Shown here: positions 41,313 through 50,971 of the stretch, piece after piece
Position numbering within the stretch: the stretch's first letter is position 1
How the letters are laid out: every line of letters starts with the position of its first letter
Assembly (NCBI RefSeq): GCF_006874425.1
Contig: NZ_VIJZ01000013.1
Location: 42,116 to 106,115 of the forward strand
Source of the DNA: Paenibacillus ottowii
GTDB lineage: Bacteria; Bacillota; Bacilli; Paenibacillales; Paenibacillaceae
Direction: 5' to 3'
DNA: 64,000 bases
Notes under the pieces: model-generated
Database searches by the model: none
What the model was told of the DNA's origin: nothing
The model's input: only the letters and a program-made list of their open reading frames with translations
Program-made: the position numbers and the translations under genes

Positions 41313-41347
41313 AATAGGCCAACCAGGGATTTACTGGTTGGCCTATT
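41313..41347. terminator. Bidirectional terminator between the BTAD regulator and rpoN
   Basis: AATAGGCCAACCAG, 7-base loop, CTGGTTGGCCTATT; perfect 14-base stem between converging genes. Confidence 0.85.
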
Positions 41348-41428
41348 CTATTGGAGCTTCTACGAGGGAGGCAGCCGGGAGAATGTGATAGCGCTGCTTC
41401 TTGGTTTTCACAATCGCTTGCTGAAGCT

Positions 41429-42745
41429 TTAATACACTTTTCTCCTGGCGGAGGATAAATACCCCAATTCCTCTCGGTATTTGGCTACCGTTCTGCGTGA
41501 GAGCTCTACTCCTTCCTTTGCCATCAGTTCTGTGATTGCCTGATCTGAAAATGGTTTTTGCTTCTCTTCACCGTCGATGATCTGCTTTATCCGCATTTTT
41601 GCGCTCTCTGATGAAGTAGCATCTCCGTCTTTCGATCCCAGGGCGGAGGTGAAGAAATATTTGAGTTCAAACAATCCACGGGGCGTCTGCATGTATTTAT
41701 TACTGACCGCCCGGCTGATCGTGGATTCATGCAGGCCGGTTATTTCAGCAATCTCCTTTTGGGTCATCGATTTCAGATGATAAACGCCATGCTCAAAAAA
41801 TTCCCGCTGCCTATCAACAATAGCCTGGGCCACACGCATCAGGGTCAGGCGGCGCTGCTCAAGGCTATGAATAAGCCATAATGCCGTATTCATCTTCTCA
41901 CGAAGAAATCGTTTCTCTTCCTCCATCGCCGGCTTCCGAAGCATACTTTGGTAAAAAGGATTAATTCCGACGTGTGGGACTGTGATATCATTAACTGTCA
42001 CAATGTAGTCGTTTTTGAATTTCTCCACTGAGATATCTGCTATATGATGCTGGCGTTCATATGGAGCAAATGCCGCTCCCGGACAAGGATTCAGCTTGCG
42101 TATCTGATCGGTCATTTGTTGTACCATGTGAATGTCGATACCCAGAGCATCCGCGATTTTTTGTATACGGTTACATGAAAGGTTGACCATGTGATGTCGC
42201 ACGATTTCTTCCAGATAAACATCATCATTCCCGGTATATCGCAGCTGCAAAAGAAGACATTCCTCCAGACTGCGGGCAGCGATTCCTGCCGGTTCAAAGC
42301 CTTGGATCAGGGCAAGTATATTTTCGACCTCATCGGTGGGGACGTCAAGTATTCCGGCAGCTGTATTTACATCCAGCTCAAGGTAGCCTTTTTCATTTAA
42401 ATTCCCAATCAGAAACATGCCAATCATCTGTTGTAGCCTGGATAGCCCGCGGACCATCCCAAGCTGCGCTTTGAGATGTCTATATAAATTATCTGCGGGA
42501 TTAGAGACAAAGTCCAGAAGGTCTACCGGATTATCATTTTTTCGTGGCGAATATTCTTCTCCTGTATTGATTCTTTCGATGGACATATCGATCTCTGCCA
42601 AGTCAATGATCGGATTTTCATTTGCTTGCTCATGAAGATATGACATTAGATCGACCGAAGAATATTGAAGGATCGTGATGGCTTGTCGTAATTCTGGAGT
42701 CATAGCCAGCCTGAATGTTTGCTCTTGCTGGAATCCGTAGCGCAT
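41429..42745 (-). CDS. rpoN: RNA polymerase sigma-54 factor RpoN (SigL)
   Basis: A 438-residue sigma-54. Region I (about 1-50) is Gln/Leu-rich (RLAMTPELRQAITILQYSSVDLMSYL). The core-binding domain follows (GNLNEKGYLELD, GFEPAGIAARSLEECLLLQL). The HTH is MTQKEIAEITGLHESTISRAVSNKYMQTPRG, and the RpoN box SRRTVAKYREELG sits near the end. It recognises -24/-12 promoters and needs an AAA+ activator. It is divergent from a LevR-type activator at 43000, and the only sigma-54 promoter I see in the window drives the PTS operon at 45992. AAGGAG precedes the ATG at a longish 13 bases. Confidence 0.95.
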   Translation of the reverse strand: MRYGFQQEQTFRLAMTPELRQAITILQYSSVDLMSYLHEQANENPIIDLAEIDMSIERINTGEEYSPRKNDNPVDLLDFVSNPADNLYRHLKAQLGMVRGLSRLQQMIGMFLIGNLNEKGYLELDVNTAAGILDVPTDEVENILALIQGFEPAGIAARSLEECLLLQLRYTGNDDVYLEEIVRHHMVNLSCNRIQKIADALGIDIHMVQQMTDQIRKLNPCPGAAFAPYERQHHIADISVEKFKNDYIVTVNDITVPHVGINPFYQSMLRKPAMEEEKRFLREKMNTALWLIHSLEQRRLTLMRVAQAIVDRQREFFEHGVYHLKSMTQKEIAEITGLHESTISRAVSNKYMQTPRGLFELKYFFTSALGSKDGDATSSESAKMRIKQIIDGEEKQKPFSDQAITELMAKEGVELSRRTVAKYREELGYLSSARRKVY

Positions 42746-42999
42746 TATTTTATCTCAGCTCCTTACTGGGCAACAAAAATAACTTTTTATGCAGCTTATT
42801 CGTGAAGCTTATGCAATTATACTGCCAACCTTTGAACTTGGAAAAGAAGTGAAGGGAATGGGCTGAATTTAAGTTTTGGATAGATTCAATAAAAAGGGTA
42901 TCAGATTAATGATTAACTTGTCAGTTTATTTTCTTGTAGAGGATTATTTCTTTTTTTATATACTAATTAAATAAGAACTAGTCAGCATGGGGGAATACC

Positions 43000-45792
43000 G
43001 TGAAACGAATTGATGAGATCTTAGAGTATATTGCCAATGGGACAAAGAAACTGTCGGTAGAGGCCTTGCAGGACGGCGGTGGAATTACGGCTGCGGAAAT
43101 AGCCGATCATCAGAATATGTTAAGAAATAATGTAAGCAAGGAGCTTAATAGCCTACTTCGCGCCGACTTGATTATTAAAATCAAGGGGAGACCCGTCAAG
43201 TTTTTGCACAAGCAGGTGATCGAGGAGACCTTTCGGGTTCAGCTTAAAGAGAAACAAATCCAAGTCAACAGTATTCATGAAATATTGCTGCCTGGAGAGC
43301 AAGTGGATCCGTTTCACGCCTTAATTGGTTTCATGGGGAGTATGAGGAACCAGGTTGAGCAGGGAAAAGCGGCAATATTATACCCGCCGAAGGGCTTACA
43401 TACGCTGATTGTGGGGCAGACTGGCGTTGGGAAAACAATGTTCGCTAGGTTGATGTATAATTATGGAAAATATATGAAGCGCTTTTCAGAGCAAGCACCG
43501 TTTATCGTATTCAACTGCGCCGATTACTACAATAACCCTCAACTGTTACTTTCCCACATTTTTGGTCATGTAAAAGGAGCATTTACCGGGGCTGATCGGG
43601 AGAAAGAGGGTCTGGTTGAGAAAGCGGATGGGGGCATCCTGTTTTTGGATGAGATTCATCGGCTCCCCCCAGAAGGCCAAGAAATGATATTTTATTTCAT
43701 GGACACGAACAGTTACAACAAATTGGGCGAGTCGGAGCGCAAGCGGGAAGCGAATGTGCTGCTCATCGGCGCTACGACCGAAGATCCCGGTTCTTCTATG
43801 TTGAAAACCTTTATCAGACGGATACCGATTACGATCAACATTCCTTCCTTGCAAGAGCGAACCGTTGAAGAGCGGTTTTTGATCCTGAAACATCTCTTTG
43901 CAAACGAAGCCCATCGTGTGAACAAGCCCATTAGGGTTGAATTGGAAACTGTAAAAGCACTGATTGGCAGCGTAACCTATGGCAATATCGGCCAGTTAAA
44001 ATCGAACATTCAGCTTGTGTGTGCCAAAGGATTTTTGAACAGCATACATGAAAATAAGGAAGAGATTGAACTTGATTTTAAAATTTTGCCTGGAAATATC
44101 AAGGAAGGTCTATTTAATATGGGGAAGAACCGCAAGGAGATTGCCGAAATGGAGATGGTCAACTCCTCGCTGTATATTACTCCTGAAGGCAGCAAAGGAA
44201 TGGATGAAGCAGACGCTTCTGAACTGCCGTTCAACCTGTACAAATTGATTGAAGACAAGATAGGGATGCTCAAAGAAGAGGGACTCGATGACAGTTTTAT
44301 CAATAAGTTTATAACTACAGATGTCAATATTCACATCAAAAGTTTTTATAACCGATTTTATAACATCAAAGGGGGACGGGAACGGATTCTTAAGATCGTA
44401 GGCAGAAATATCCTGGAGTTCGCTGAACAGGTGCAAGAGATGGCTCAAAAAGAATTGAATAGAAATTACAGCGACAGGTTTGTTTATGCCTTCAGTCTTC
44501 ATTTGAGTGCCTTCTTAAAGCGAATCCGGGAGAAAAAATATGTCAGTAAACAAATCTATGATCCGATGAATGATCAGGATGAAGAATACAGACTGGCACT
44601 TATGATCAAGGATTTGATCGAATCCAAGTTTGAAGTCAGCGTACCCGATGCCGAGACTACCTATGTGGCGATTCTTTTGAAATCGGTAGAAGAGGAGCAC
44701 CAGGGAAATGTGGGAATCATCGTAGCTGCCCATGGCAACAGTACGGCAAGCAGTGTCGTTAGCGTTGTCGACAGCCTGCTGGGAAGCTCGAATATTTGCG
44801 CAGTAGACATGCCTTTGGATGTTAGTCCTAGAGAAATCCTGGAAGTTATTGTGGATAAGGTTAAGGACATTGACAATGGCAGAGGCGTATTGCTGCTGGT
44901 TGATATGGGCTCCTTGCTCAATCTTGAAGCAACCATTATGGAACGTGTCGGGATTAAGGTGAAGACTATTGATATGGTTTCAACCCCGCTTGTGTTGGAG
45001 GCTGTGCGAAAGGCTAGTATTTTTGATATGAATATAGAGGAAATTTATCAATCTTTGAAGGATTTTCGTGGATATAACACTGGAAATGCTGGAGTGAAAA
45101 CGGAAAAGACCAGTAATAAGGTAATCGTGACGGTCTGTTCCTCCGGCAAAGGCGCCGCCGCCAAGCTAAAGGAGTTTGTAGAGAAGGTCGTTTATGACTT
45201 AACCGAAGAGAAAATAGTTGTTGTACCGGCAAAGGTCAGGGAATTGGATAAAGTGGTGAAGGATTTACGGGCCAAGCATACGCTTCTTGCGGTGATTGGA
45301 GTTAAGCGTCCAAGCGAGCTGAATGTACCGTTTATCCCTTTGGAAAAACTGATCGAGGCAAGCGGTGAACAGGCATTAAGAGAATTGTTGCTCAACAATC
45401 AGTTACCTGTTATGCATGAACACGGAAGCGTGGTCGTAAGAGATCTATGTGAGGAAACGCTAAAGGAGTTTATGACTTATTTGAATCCTCACAAAATTTT
45501 AGGGATTTTGATGAAGTTTATCGAGCAGCTGGAACAGGAACTGGAGGCTGATTTCCATTATGCAAAGAAGGTTCAGCTTGCTGTTCATACGGCTCATGCG
45601 CTGGAACGAATGGTCATTGGAGAAGGGCTAGTGTATCAGGAGGATGTTTCCTTGCTTGACCAACGATTGCTCGATGTGGTGAACCGTTCCTGCAATATAT
45701 TTGCCTCCAGTATTAACATTAAGCTGACTAATGATGAAAAGTATTATATTTGCGAAATCCTAAGCGAAGTATATAACTGTATCCCCAAGTAG
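43000..45792 (+). CDS. levR: LevR-type sigma-54-dependent transcriptional activator with PTS regulation domains
   Basis: A 930-residue activator. Winged-helix N terminus (about 1-75). The AAA+ domain has Walker A GQTGVGKT near 138, the sigma-54 contact loop GAFTGAD near 193, and Walker B ILFLDEIHRLP. PRD1 carries H501 (FSLHLSAFLKRI). An EIIA-mannose-like domain has H578 in AAHGNSTAS, and an EIIB-galactitol-like domain has C713 in VCSSGKGAA. PRD2 lies at the C terminus (HTAHALERM). In B. subtilis, phosphorylation by HPr and by the PTS sets LevR activity. GTG start after GGGGGAA. Followed by a terminator and then the sigma-54-type PTS operon, its obvious target. Confidence 0.93.
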   Translation: MKRIDEILEYIANGTKKLSVEALQDGGGITAAEIADHQNMLRNNVSKELNSLLRADLIIKIKGRPVKFLHKQVIEETFRVQLKEKQIQVNSIHEILLPGEQVDPFHALIGFMGSMRNQVEQGKAAILYPPKGLHTLIVGQTGVGKTMFARLMYNYGKYMKRFSEQAPFIVFNCADYYNNPQLLLSHIFGHVKGAFTGADREKEGLVEKADGGILFLDEIHRLPPEGQEMIFYFMDTNSYNKLGESERKREANVLLIGATTEDPGSSMLKTFIRRIPITINIPSLQERTVEERFLILKHLFANEAHRVNKPIRVELETVKALIGSVTYGNIGQLKSNIQLVCAKGFLNSIHENKEEIELDFKILPGNIKEGLFNMGKNRKEIAEMEMVNSSLYITPEGSKGMDEADASELPFNLYKLIEDKIGMLKEEGLDDSFINKFITTDVNIHIKSFYNRFYNIKGGRERILKIVGRNILEFAEQVQEMAQKELNRNYSDRFVYAFSLHLSAFLKRIREKKYVSKQIYDPMNDQDEEYRLALMIKDLIESKFEVSVPDAETTYVAILLKSVEEEHQGNVGIIVAAHGNSTASSVVSVVDSLLGSSNICAVDMPLDVSPREILEVIVDKVKDIDNGRGVLLLVDMGSLLNLEATIMERVGIKVKTIDMVSTPLVLEAVRKASIFDMNIEEIYQSLKDFRGYNTGNAGVKTEKTSNKVIVTVCSSGKGAAAKLKEFVEKVVYDLTEEKIVVVPAKVRELDKVVKDLRAKHTLLAVIGVKRPSELNVPFIPLEKLIEASGEQALRELLLNNQLPVMHEHGSVVVRDLCEETLKEFMTYLNPHKILGILMKFIEQLEQELEADFHYAKKVQLAVHTAHALERMVIGEGLVYQEDVSLLDQRLLDVVNRSCNIFASSINIKLTNDEKYYICEILSEVYNCIPK

Positions 45793-45864
45793 TGGCGTAA
45801 GTGTATAAAACGATACTGGATGTGTATTAATCATGCGGATAAGGATAATAAGCAGGTGGTGAGA

Positions 45865-45908
45865 AAAGACCAAATTCCCGGAGTAGCCGAGGGTTTGGTC
45901 TTTTTTTT
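45865..45908 (+). terminator. Terminator of the LevR-type gene
   Basis: AGACCAAA (45865-45872) and TTTGGTCT (45893-45900), then nine T's. It separates the activator transcript from the sigma-54 operon. Confidence 0.88.
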
Positions 45909-45934
45909 GATAGTTAATCGCCTCATACAGAATT

Positions 45935-45952
45935 TTGGCATGAGACTTGCAT
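45935..45952 (+). promoter_or_regulatory. Sigma-54 (-24/-12) promoter of the PTS operon
   Basis: TTGGCATGAGACTTGCAT: GG at 45937-45938 and GC at 45949-45950, separated by exactly 10 bases, with the TTGC -12 element. It lies 40 bases before the first PTS gene. Recognition by RpoN and activation by the adjacent LevR-type protein are inferred from strong precedent. Confidence 0.93.
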
Positions 45953-45991
45953 ATAAGTATAGGCGAAGGATGCAAGGAGGGGGTGAAACAA

Positions 45992-46411
45992 ATGATAGGT
46001 GTTATTGTTGGCACTCATGGAAAATTTTCCGAAGAGATCCTAAGATCCACGGAAATGATTTTCGGCCATCTGGAAAATGTGGTGGGTGTAACGTTTGAGC
46101 CAGGTGAAAGTGTTAACGGACTTGTTGAGAAGTACAAAGCGGCCTTGGAAACAATTGATTGGACGGACGGATTGATTTTTCTCGTCGATTTGTTTGGTGG
46201 CAGCCCCTATAATGCGGCCAGTAGGATTGTGGCCAGGTATGAAAAAATGGACATTGTAACAGGGGTAAACCTGCCAATGATCGTAGACCTGCTGACCAAT
46301 AGAGGGCTGGAGAACGTGGAGAATCTAAGTGATCTGGCCATCCGTGCGGGTCAGGATTCAATGAAGTCTTTTCGTGTCATCCGGGACATACAAACAGAGG
46401 AGGAATTATAG
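45992..46411 (+). CDS. PTS mannose-family EIIA component
   Basis: A 139-residue EIIA domain. Phosphorylated His is H9 in VIVGTHGKFSEEIL. VDLFGGSPYNAASRI is the family core near residues 65-80 and VTGVNLPMIVDLL follows. It takes phosphate from HPr and passes it to EIIB. The ATG at 45992 is set by AAGGAGGGGG about 10 bases upstream. First gene of IIA-IIB-IIC-IID. Stand-alone IIA as in LevD of B. subtilis. Confidence 0.93.
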   Translation: MIGVIVGTHGKFSEEILRSTEMIFGHLENVVGVTFEPGESVNGLVEKYKAALETIDWTDGLIFLVDLFGGSPYNAASRIVARYEKMDIVTGVNLPMIVDLLTNRGLENVENLSDLAIRAGQDSMKSFRVIRDIQTEEEL

Positions 46412-46413
46412 GT

Positions 46414-46902
46414 ATGGAAATATCATTTGTTCGTATTGATGACCGTCTGATTCATGGTCAGGTAGCTACGGTGTGGGTGAAGGAAACGAAGTGTAACAAA
46501 ATTATCGCCGTCAGCAATGAGGTCGCTGCGGATACGCTGCGCAAAACCTTATTGTTACAGGTGGCGCCGCCAGGAATTAAAGCTTATGTGGTCACGATTG
46601 CGAAAGCGATTGAAGCTTATAACAATCCTAAATATAACGATTTCAAGACCTTGTTCCTGTTTACCAATCCCACGGATGTACTGCAGGTTGTAGAAGGTGG
46701 GGTACCGTTTACATCGGTAAATGTAGGTGGAATGTGCTTCAAAGAAGGCAAAACACAAATTACCGGAGCAGTGTCCGTAGACAAGCAGGATGTAGAGGCA
46801 TTTTATAAATTGCACGAAAAGGGGATAGAACTGGAGATTAGAAAAGTGGCCAGTGATCCTAAAATTAATTTGATTAACAAGCTCCAAAATGTCCAGTTTT
46901 AA
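46414..46902 (+). CDS. PTS mannose/fructose/sorbose-family EIIB component
   Basis: A 162-residue EIIB. The active His is H14 in RIDDRLIHGQVATVW, the diagnostic motif of the family. LLLQVAPPGIKAYVV and VGGMCFKEGKTQI follow the usual plan. It phosphorylates the sugar during transport through IIC/IID. Only 2 bases after the EIIA stop, with AGGAGG inside the end of the EIIA gene, so the two are coupled. Comparable to LevE. Confidence 0.94.
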   Translation: MEISFVRIDDRLIHGQVATVWVKETKCNKIIAVSNEVAADTLRKTLLLQVAPPGIKAYVVTIAKAIEAYNNPKYNDFKTLFLFTNPTDVLQVVEGGVPFTSVNVGGMCFKEGKTQITGAVSVDKQDVEAFYKLHEKGIELEIRKVASDPKINLINKLQNVQF

Positions 46903-46933
46903 CAACACGTACGCATAAGAGAGGGGGTCAAAC

Positions 46934-47704
46934 ATGAGTGTTTTTGAAATCGTAATGGTCACGCTGGTTGCAGCCATTTGCGGAATGGGCAGTGTTTTGG
47001 ATGAAGGACAGACTCATCGTCCTATAATTGCGTGTACACTGATCGGTCTGGTCCTGGGAGATCTCAAAACCGGTATCATTCTAGGCGGTACGCTGGAATT
47101 GATGGCTTTGGGCTGGATGAATGTCGGGGCGTCCATGGCTCCGGATGCGGCTTTGGCCAGTGTAGTCTCAACCATATTGGTTATTGTCGGGCACCAATCG
47201 ATCGGTGCCGGAATTGCCGTTGCGATTCCGATTGCGGCTGGCGGACAAGTGTTAACCATTTTTGTTAGAACGATCACCGTGTTCTTTCAGCACCTGGCAG
47301 ATAAATATGCCGAATCTTCAAATTTCAAAGGAATTGAATTATGTCACTTCATAGCCCTCCTTCTTCAGGGATTACGTGTCGCTTTGCCTGCCGTATTGGT
47401 GGCTATTGCTGCAGAAACCGGTCTGGTTACGACTTTGCTGGATGCCATCCCGGAGGTCATTACAAAAGGGCTGCAAATTGCAGGGGGATTCATCGTCGTT
47501 GTAGGGTATGCCATGGTTATTAACATGATGGCAGCCAAATATCTGATGCCTTTCTTTTTCTTGGGCTTTGTCATCGCGGCATTTACAAGCATCAATCTGG
47601 TTGGCTTTGGAATCATGGGGGCGGTTCTGGCTCTGCTGTATATCCAGCTCAATCCCAAGTATAGCCAGCGCAAAGATCAAGTGGGTGAAATTGAAGAGCT
47701 CTAA
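46934..47704 (+). CDS. PTS mannose-family EIIC component
   Basis: A 256-residue membrane subunit with seven or so helices. GTLELMALGWMNVGASMAPDAALASVVSTILVI is the IIC signature. Together with IID it forms the sugar channel. GAGAGGGGG precedes the start. The C terminus is charged and cytoplasmic (NPKYSQRKDQVGEIEEL). Confidence 0.93.
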   Translation: MSVFEIVMVTLVAAICGMGSVLDEGQTHRPIIACTLIGLVLGDLKTGIILGGTLELMALGWMNVGASMAPDAALASVVSTILVIVGHQSIGAGIAVAIPIAAGGQVLTIFVRTITVFFQHLADKYAESSNFKGIELCHFIALLLQGLRVALPAVLVAIAAETGLVTTLLDAIPEVITKGLQIAGGFIVVVGYAMVINMMAAKYLMPFFFLGFVIAAFTSINLVGFGIMGAVLALLYIQLNPKYSQRKDQVGEIEEL

Positions 47705-47733
47705 AGAAATTCTTAATGAAAGAGTGGGGTACT

Positions 47734-48558
47734 ATGGAAGAAAAAAAGTTGACCAAAAGCGATTTAAACAAAATGTTTTTCCGTTCATGGTTCCTGCTGG
47801 GCTCGTTTAACTTTGAGCGTATGCAGTCGATTGGTTTTTGTGTTACCTTGATTCCGGCAATCAAGCGGCTATACAGCAAGAAGGAAGACCAAAAAGAAGC
47901 ACTAAAGCGGCATCTGGAGTTTTTTAATACGCAACCATTTATCTCTGCACCGATTATGGGGGTAACGGCCGCTATGGAGGAGCAGAAAGCCAATGGACAG
48001 CCGATTGATAATGCTACCATAAGTGGCGTGAAAGTTGGTTTAATGGGACCTTTGGCTGGAGTAGGGGACCCTATTTTCTGGGGAACATTACGCCCCGTTC
48101 TGGCTGCATTAGGAGCTTCCATTGCGTTGTCCGGAAGCGTTATCGGGCCTGTCCTATTCTTCTTGCTTTTTAATGTTATTCGCTTGGCCACTAAGTGGTA
48201 CGGACTGAAATACGGTTACCAAAAAGGGACGGAGATTGTGTCCGACATGTCCGGAAACCGGCTGCAAAAGCTTACGGAATCGGCCTCCATCCTGGGACTT
48301 TTTGTTATGGGCGCCCTCGTATCCAAATGGACTACTCTGAATATACCACTCGAAGTTTCCCGATATACCCGTTCGGATGGGGTAGAAGTTGTTACGACGA
48401 TACAGATGATTCTGGATCAATTGATACCTGGTCTGTTACCTCTCTTGCTGACTTTTTTATGCATGAGACTGCTCAAAAAGAAAGTGAATGCTATAGCTCT
48501 GATTTTTGCTTTATTCGCAATAGGAATTATTGGATACGCTCTTGGTGTACTGGCTTAA
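47734..48558 (+). CDS. PTS mannose-family EIID component
   Basis: A 274-residue IID subunit. LTKSDLNKMFFRSWFLLGSFNFERMQSIGFC opens it, FFNTQPFISAPIMGVTAAMEE and GVKVGLMGPLAGVGDPIFWGTLRPV are family hallmarks, and the C terminus is hydrophobic. The ATG at 47734 has GTGGGG 4 bases upstream; an in-frame ATG at 47716 lacks a ribosome-binding site. Last gene of the operon. No hydrolase or catabolic enzyme follows, so sugar specificity (mannose, fructose, sorbose or other) cannot be read from context. Confidence 0.92.
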   Translation: MEEKKLTKSDLNKMFFRSWFLLGSFNFERMQSIGFCVTLIPAIKRLYSKKEDQKEALKRHLEFFNTQPFISAPIMGVTAAMEEQKANGQPIDNATISGVKVGLMGPLAGVGDPIFWGTLRPVLAALGASIALSGSVIGPVLFFLLFNVIRLATKWYGLKYGYQKGTEIVSDMSGNRLQKLTESASILGLFVMGALVSKWTTLNIPLEVSRYTRSDGVEVVTTIQMILDQLIPGLLPLLLTFLCMRLLKKKVNAIALIFALFAIGIIGYALGVLA

Positions 48559-49072
48559 GCCAATTTATAAAGTGATCCGGTCAAGCAGCCGTCTCTGACC
48601 GGCAACCTGCTTTAACTTGTAAACGCTTTAAATTTTACGGAGCTCGGGTACTAACAGCCTCTTTCTCTATGATCTGATATTCGCCGAGACCTGTTTTCTT
48701 CAGCGGCATATGCATATAGCATATCTCTCCACAGTTAGGTCATATTGAGAGGTTTATGAAGCCACGAAGACTTAAGGAGGCCACTGCATTGGGAAAAAGG
48801 AGACGAACTGGCTTTAAGGGCAAAAGAATTAGGGTGGACGTTAGACAATCTTTTTCAGCTCAAACAGGGCAAGGCGGCAACCCCATTTCTATCAATGCTT
48901 CGGACGTTGGGGTAGTAAGAACAGATGTCCAAAATAAATAATCAGATTGTATAAAAAGCTATATCCTCAACGTAAAAAGATCGCCAGGAATAAGTTATCT
49001 TACATGTTCCCGGCGATCTTGCTTTTTTCTACAGTCGGCAGGTACTTTCACTAGCATCCGCGTCTACATAGC
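48559..49072. other. 514-base interval after the PTS operon: cre-like site, ambiguous small frames, terminator
   Basis: TGTAAACGCTTTAA at 48618-48631 matches the CcpA cre consensus at all but one position, yet it is downstream of the PTS genes. From about 48770 two overlapping frames stay open. One begins at 48756 (ATG) and gives a basic 61-residue product. The other, from about 48796, reads EKGDELALRAKELGWTLDN and then LFQLKQGKAATPFLSMLR, which looks more like a real protein but lacks a start. AAGGAGG lies at 48774-48780. Probably a decayed or frameshifted small gene. Confidence 0.35.
48977..49027. terminator. Bidirectional terminator downstream of the neopullulanase gene
   Basis: AAGATCGCC (48977-48985) and GGCGATCTT (49012-49020), with additional GAA/TTC pairing inside; T runs on both strands. 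Confidence 0.85.
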
Positions 49073-50875
49073 CTATGCCTTGCTTTGCGTCTTGTCGTCG
49101 ACTTCTTTTGCAGAGTTGACTGATCGCACAGGCGTTGCCTTCAGCACAGCATATCCGTAAGGCGGAAGCTCGGCATGCAGCCCCTTCGGTCCTACGGACC
49201 ACTGGCTTTCGCCAAAGGCTACCTCCCATTCCTGCTCTGAAATAGACAATTCAAAAGTGTGATCCTCATCGGAACGGTTGAATAGCACAAGCAGCACTTC
49301 TTCGTCGCTGCGGCGCTCGTAGGCGAGTGAAGCGCTCTCCGGCTGTGCCTCCAGGAAAGTGATGCTTCCTTGATCACGAAGGACAGGGTGTGCCTTGCGA
49401 AGAGCGATCAGCTTACGATAAAAGTGGAACAACTCGTGGTCCTGCTTATCGGTGTCCCACTCCATGCACTGGCGGCAGCCTGGATCGGCATCCCCATCCA
49501 GGCCAATCTCATCGCCGTAAAAAATGCAGGGCGCGCCCATATATGTGAACTGGAACAAAGCAGCCAGCCGCATCAGTCGCTTGTCGCCCCCGCACAGTGT
49601 CAGCAAGCGCGGTGTATCATGGCTATCCAGCAGATTGAAGGCAACCTCGGCTGCCTGCAGCGGATAGCGGGCAAGCTGTCGCCCAATGGCAAAGGCGAAG
49701 CTCTGGGCATCGGTCACTTTTTTGACGAAAAAATCATTCACCGCATAGGTGAACGGATAATTCATCGTCGCGTCAAACTGGTCACCCTGAAGCCATTCTG
49801 ACGATTCGTTCCACATTTCGCCCAAAATGTACGCCTCTGGATTGGCCTGCTTGACCGTCGTGCGGAATTCTCGCCAAAAGGCGTGATCCACTTCGTCAGA
49901 CACATCCAGTCGCCAACCGTCGATGCCGATCTCTTCGATCCAATGCTTTGCCACATTCAGCAGGTACTTTTTTACCTCAGGATGTTCTGTGTTCAGCTTG
50001 GGCATCATCGGTTCCAGCCCGAATGTATCATAGGTCGGTGTCCCATCGTTCACTTCCAGTGGAAAGCTATGTACATGGAACCAGTCCCTATAAGGTGAGG
50101 CCTCACCTTTTTCCAGTACGTCAACGAATGGCTTAAAAGTACGCCCCGAATGGTTGAACACTGCATCCAGCAGCACCCGGATTCCTCGGTCATGGCAGGT
50201 CTTCACCAGTTTTTTTAATGTTTCCTTGTCCCCAAAGTGTGGATCTACCTCCATGTAATCCTCGGTATCATATTTATGATTGGTTGTCGCCTTGAAGACA
50301 GGAGTCATATAAATAGCGTTGATTCCCAACTCGCTCAGATGATCCAGATGGTCCAGAATCCCTTGTAAATCACCACCAAAAAAATTGTCTTTTTGCGGTG
50401 TGCCACCCCAAGCCTCAGCACCTTTCGGGCTAATAGAGGGGTTGCCGTTGGCAAACCGTTCCGGGAAAATCTGATAAAATACAGCATCTTTGACCCATGC
50501 GGGAGGCATTAAGATATCAATCGGATTCAAAAATGGATATTGGAACAGCTTGTCTGCATTTTGAGGCTCTTGAGTGGTAAAGTCGTCCTCGTTCATCCAA
50601 ATTCGCTCCTCGCCATCTTCCAGCAAAAATCCATATTTCAGGCGGCGATGAGTTGGTTTTACGACGCATTCATAGTAATCAAATCTGTCATCGGTAGCGA
50701 ATTTGGACATCGAAATGAGCTGTCGAGTGCGGTCCCAGTCGTACTTATCTACGGCTAGGGCGTAAACAGTGGTCACATCATTTTTCTTTGTACGAAGCCG
50801 TAAAAATATCGTCTCATCATCATAACCAAAAGCCCAATTACGTTTCGGGTGGTGGTAAATCGCTTCCAGCAGCAT
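49073..50875 (-). CDS. nplT: Neopullulanase / cyclomaltodextrinase (GH13_20)
   Basis: A 600-residue intracellular enzyme. The N-terminal CBM34 domain (about 1-120, LLEAIYHHPKRNWAFGYDDETIFLRLRTKK) is typical of the maltogenic amylase/neopullulanase group. Catalytic regions: DAVFNHSG (I), DGWRLDVSDE (II, nucleophile Asp), LGEMWNESSEW (III, acid Glu), LLDSHDTPR (IV). It cleaves cyclodextrins, pullulan or maltodextrins. No signal peptide. AAGGAGG lies 8 bases before the ATG. Stands alone; the GH13 oligo-1,6-glucosidase at 27254 could act on its products. Confidence 0.92.
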   Translation of the reverse strand: MLLEAIYHHPKRNWAFGYDDETIFLRLRTKKNDVTTVYALAVDKYDWDRTRQLISMSKFATDDRFDYYECVVKPTHRRLKYGFLLEDGEERIWMNEDDFTTQEPQNADKLFQYPFLNPIDILMPPAWVKDAVFYQIFPERFANGNPSISPKGAEAWGGTPQKDNFFGGDLQGILDHLDHLSELGINAIYMTPVFKATTNHKYDTEDYMEVDPHFGDKETLKKLVKTCHDRGIRVLLDAVFNHSGRTFKPFVDVLEKGEASPYRDWFHVHSFPLEVNDGTPTYDTFGLEPMMPKLNTEHPEVKKYLLNVAKHWIEEIGIDGWRLDVSDEVDHAFWREFRTTVKQANPEAYILGEMWNESSEWLQGDQFDATMNYPFTYAVNDFFVKKVTDAQSFAFAIGRQLARYPLQAAEVAFNLLDSHDTPRLLTLCGGDKRLMRLAALFQFTYMGAPCIFYGDEIGLDGDADPGCRQCMEWDTDKQDHELFHFYRKLIALRKAHPVLRDQGSITFLEAQPESASLAYERRSDEEVLLVLFNRSDEDHTFELSISEQEWEVAFGESQWSVGPKGLHAELPPYGYAVLKATPVRSVNSAKEVDDKTQSKA

Positions 50876-50971
50876 CAGATAGGCCTCCTTTTATGTGCAT
50901 CAAATTGAAATTGTGAAGCGTATGTCGTATAAGGTAGTTATTAACCTTTTTAAGTGGGTTATGTACCATAA

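Noticed and set aside
48756..48941. 61-residue basic plus-strand frame
   Set aside because: Composition is unlike neighbouring genes and an overlapping frame looks more protein-like; kept only as part of an ambiguous interval.
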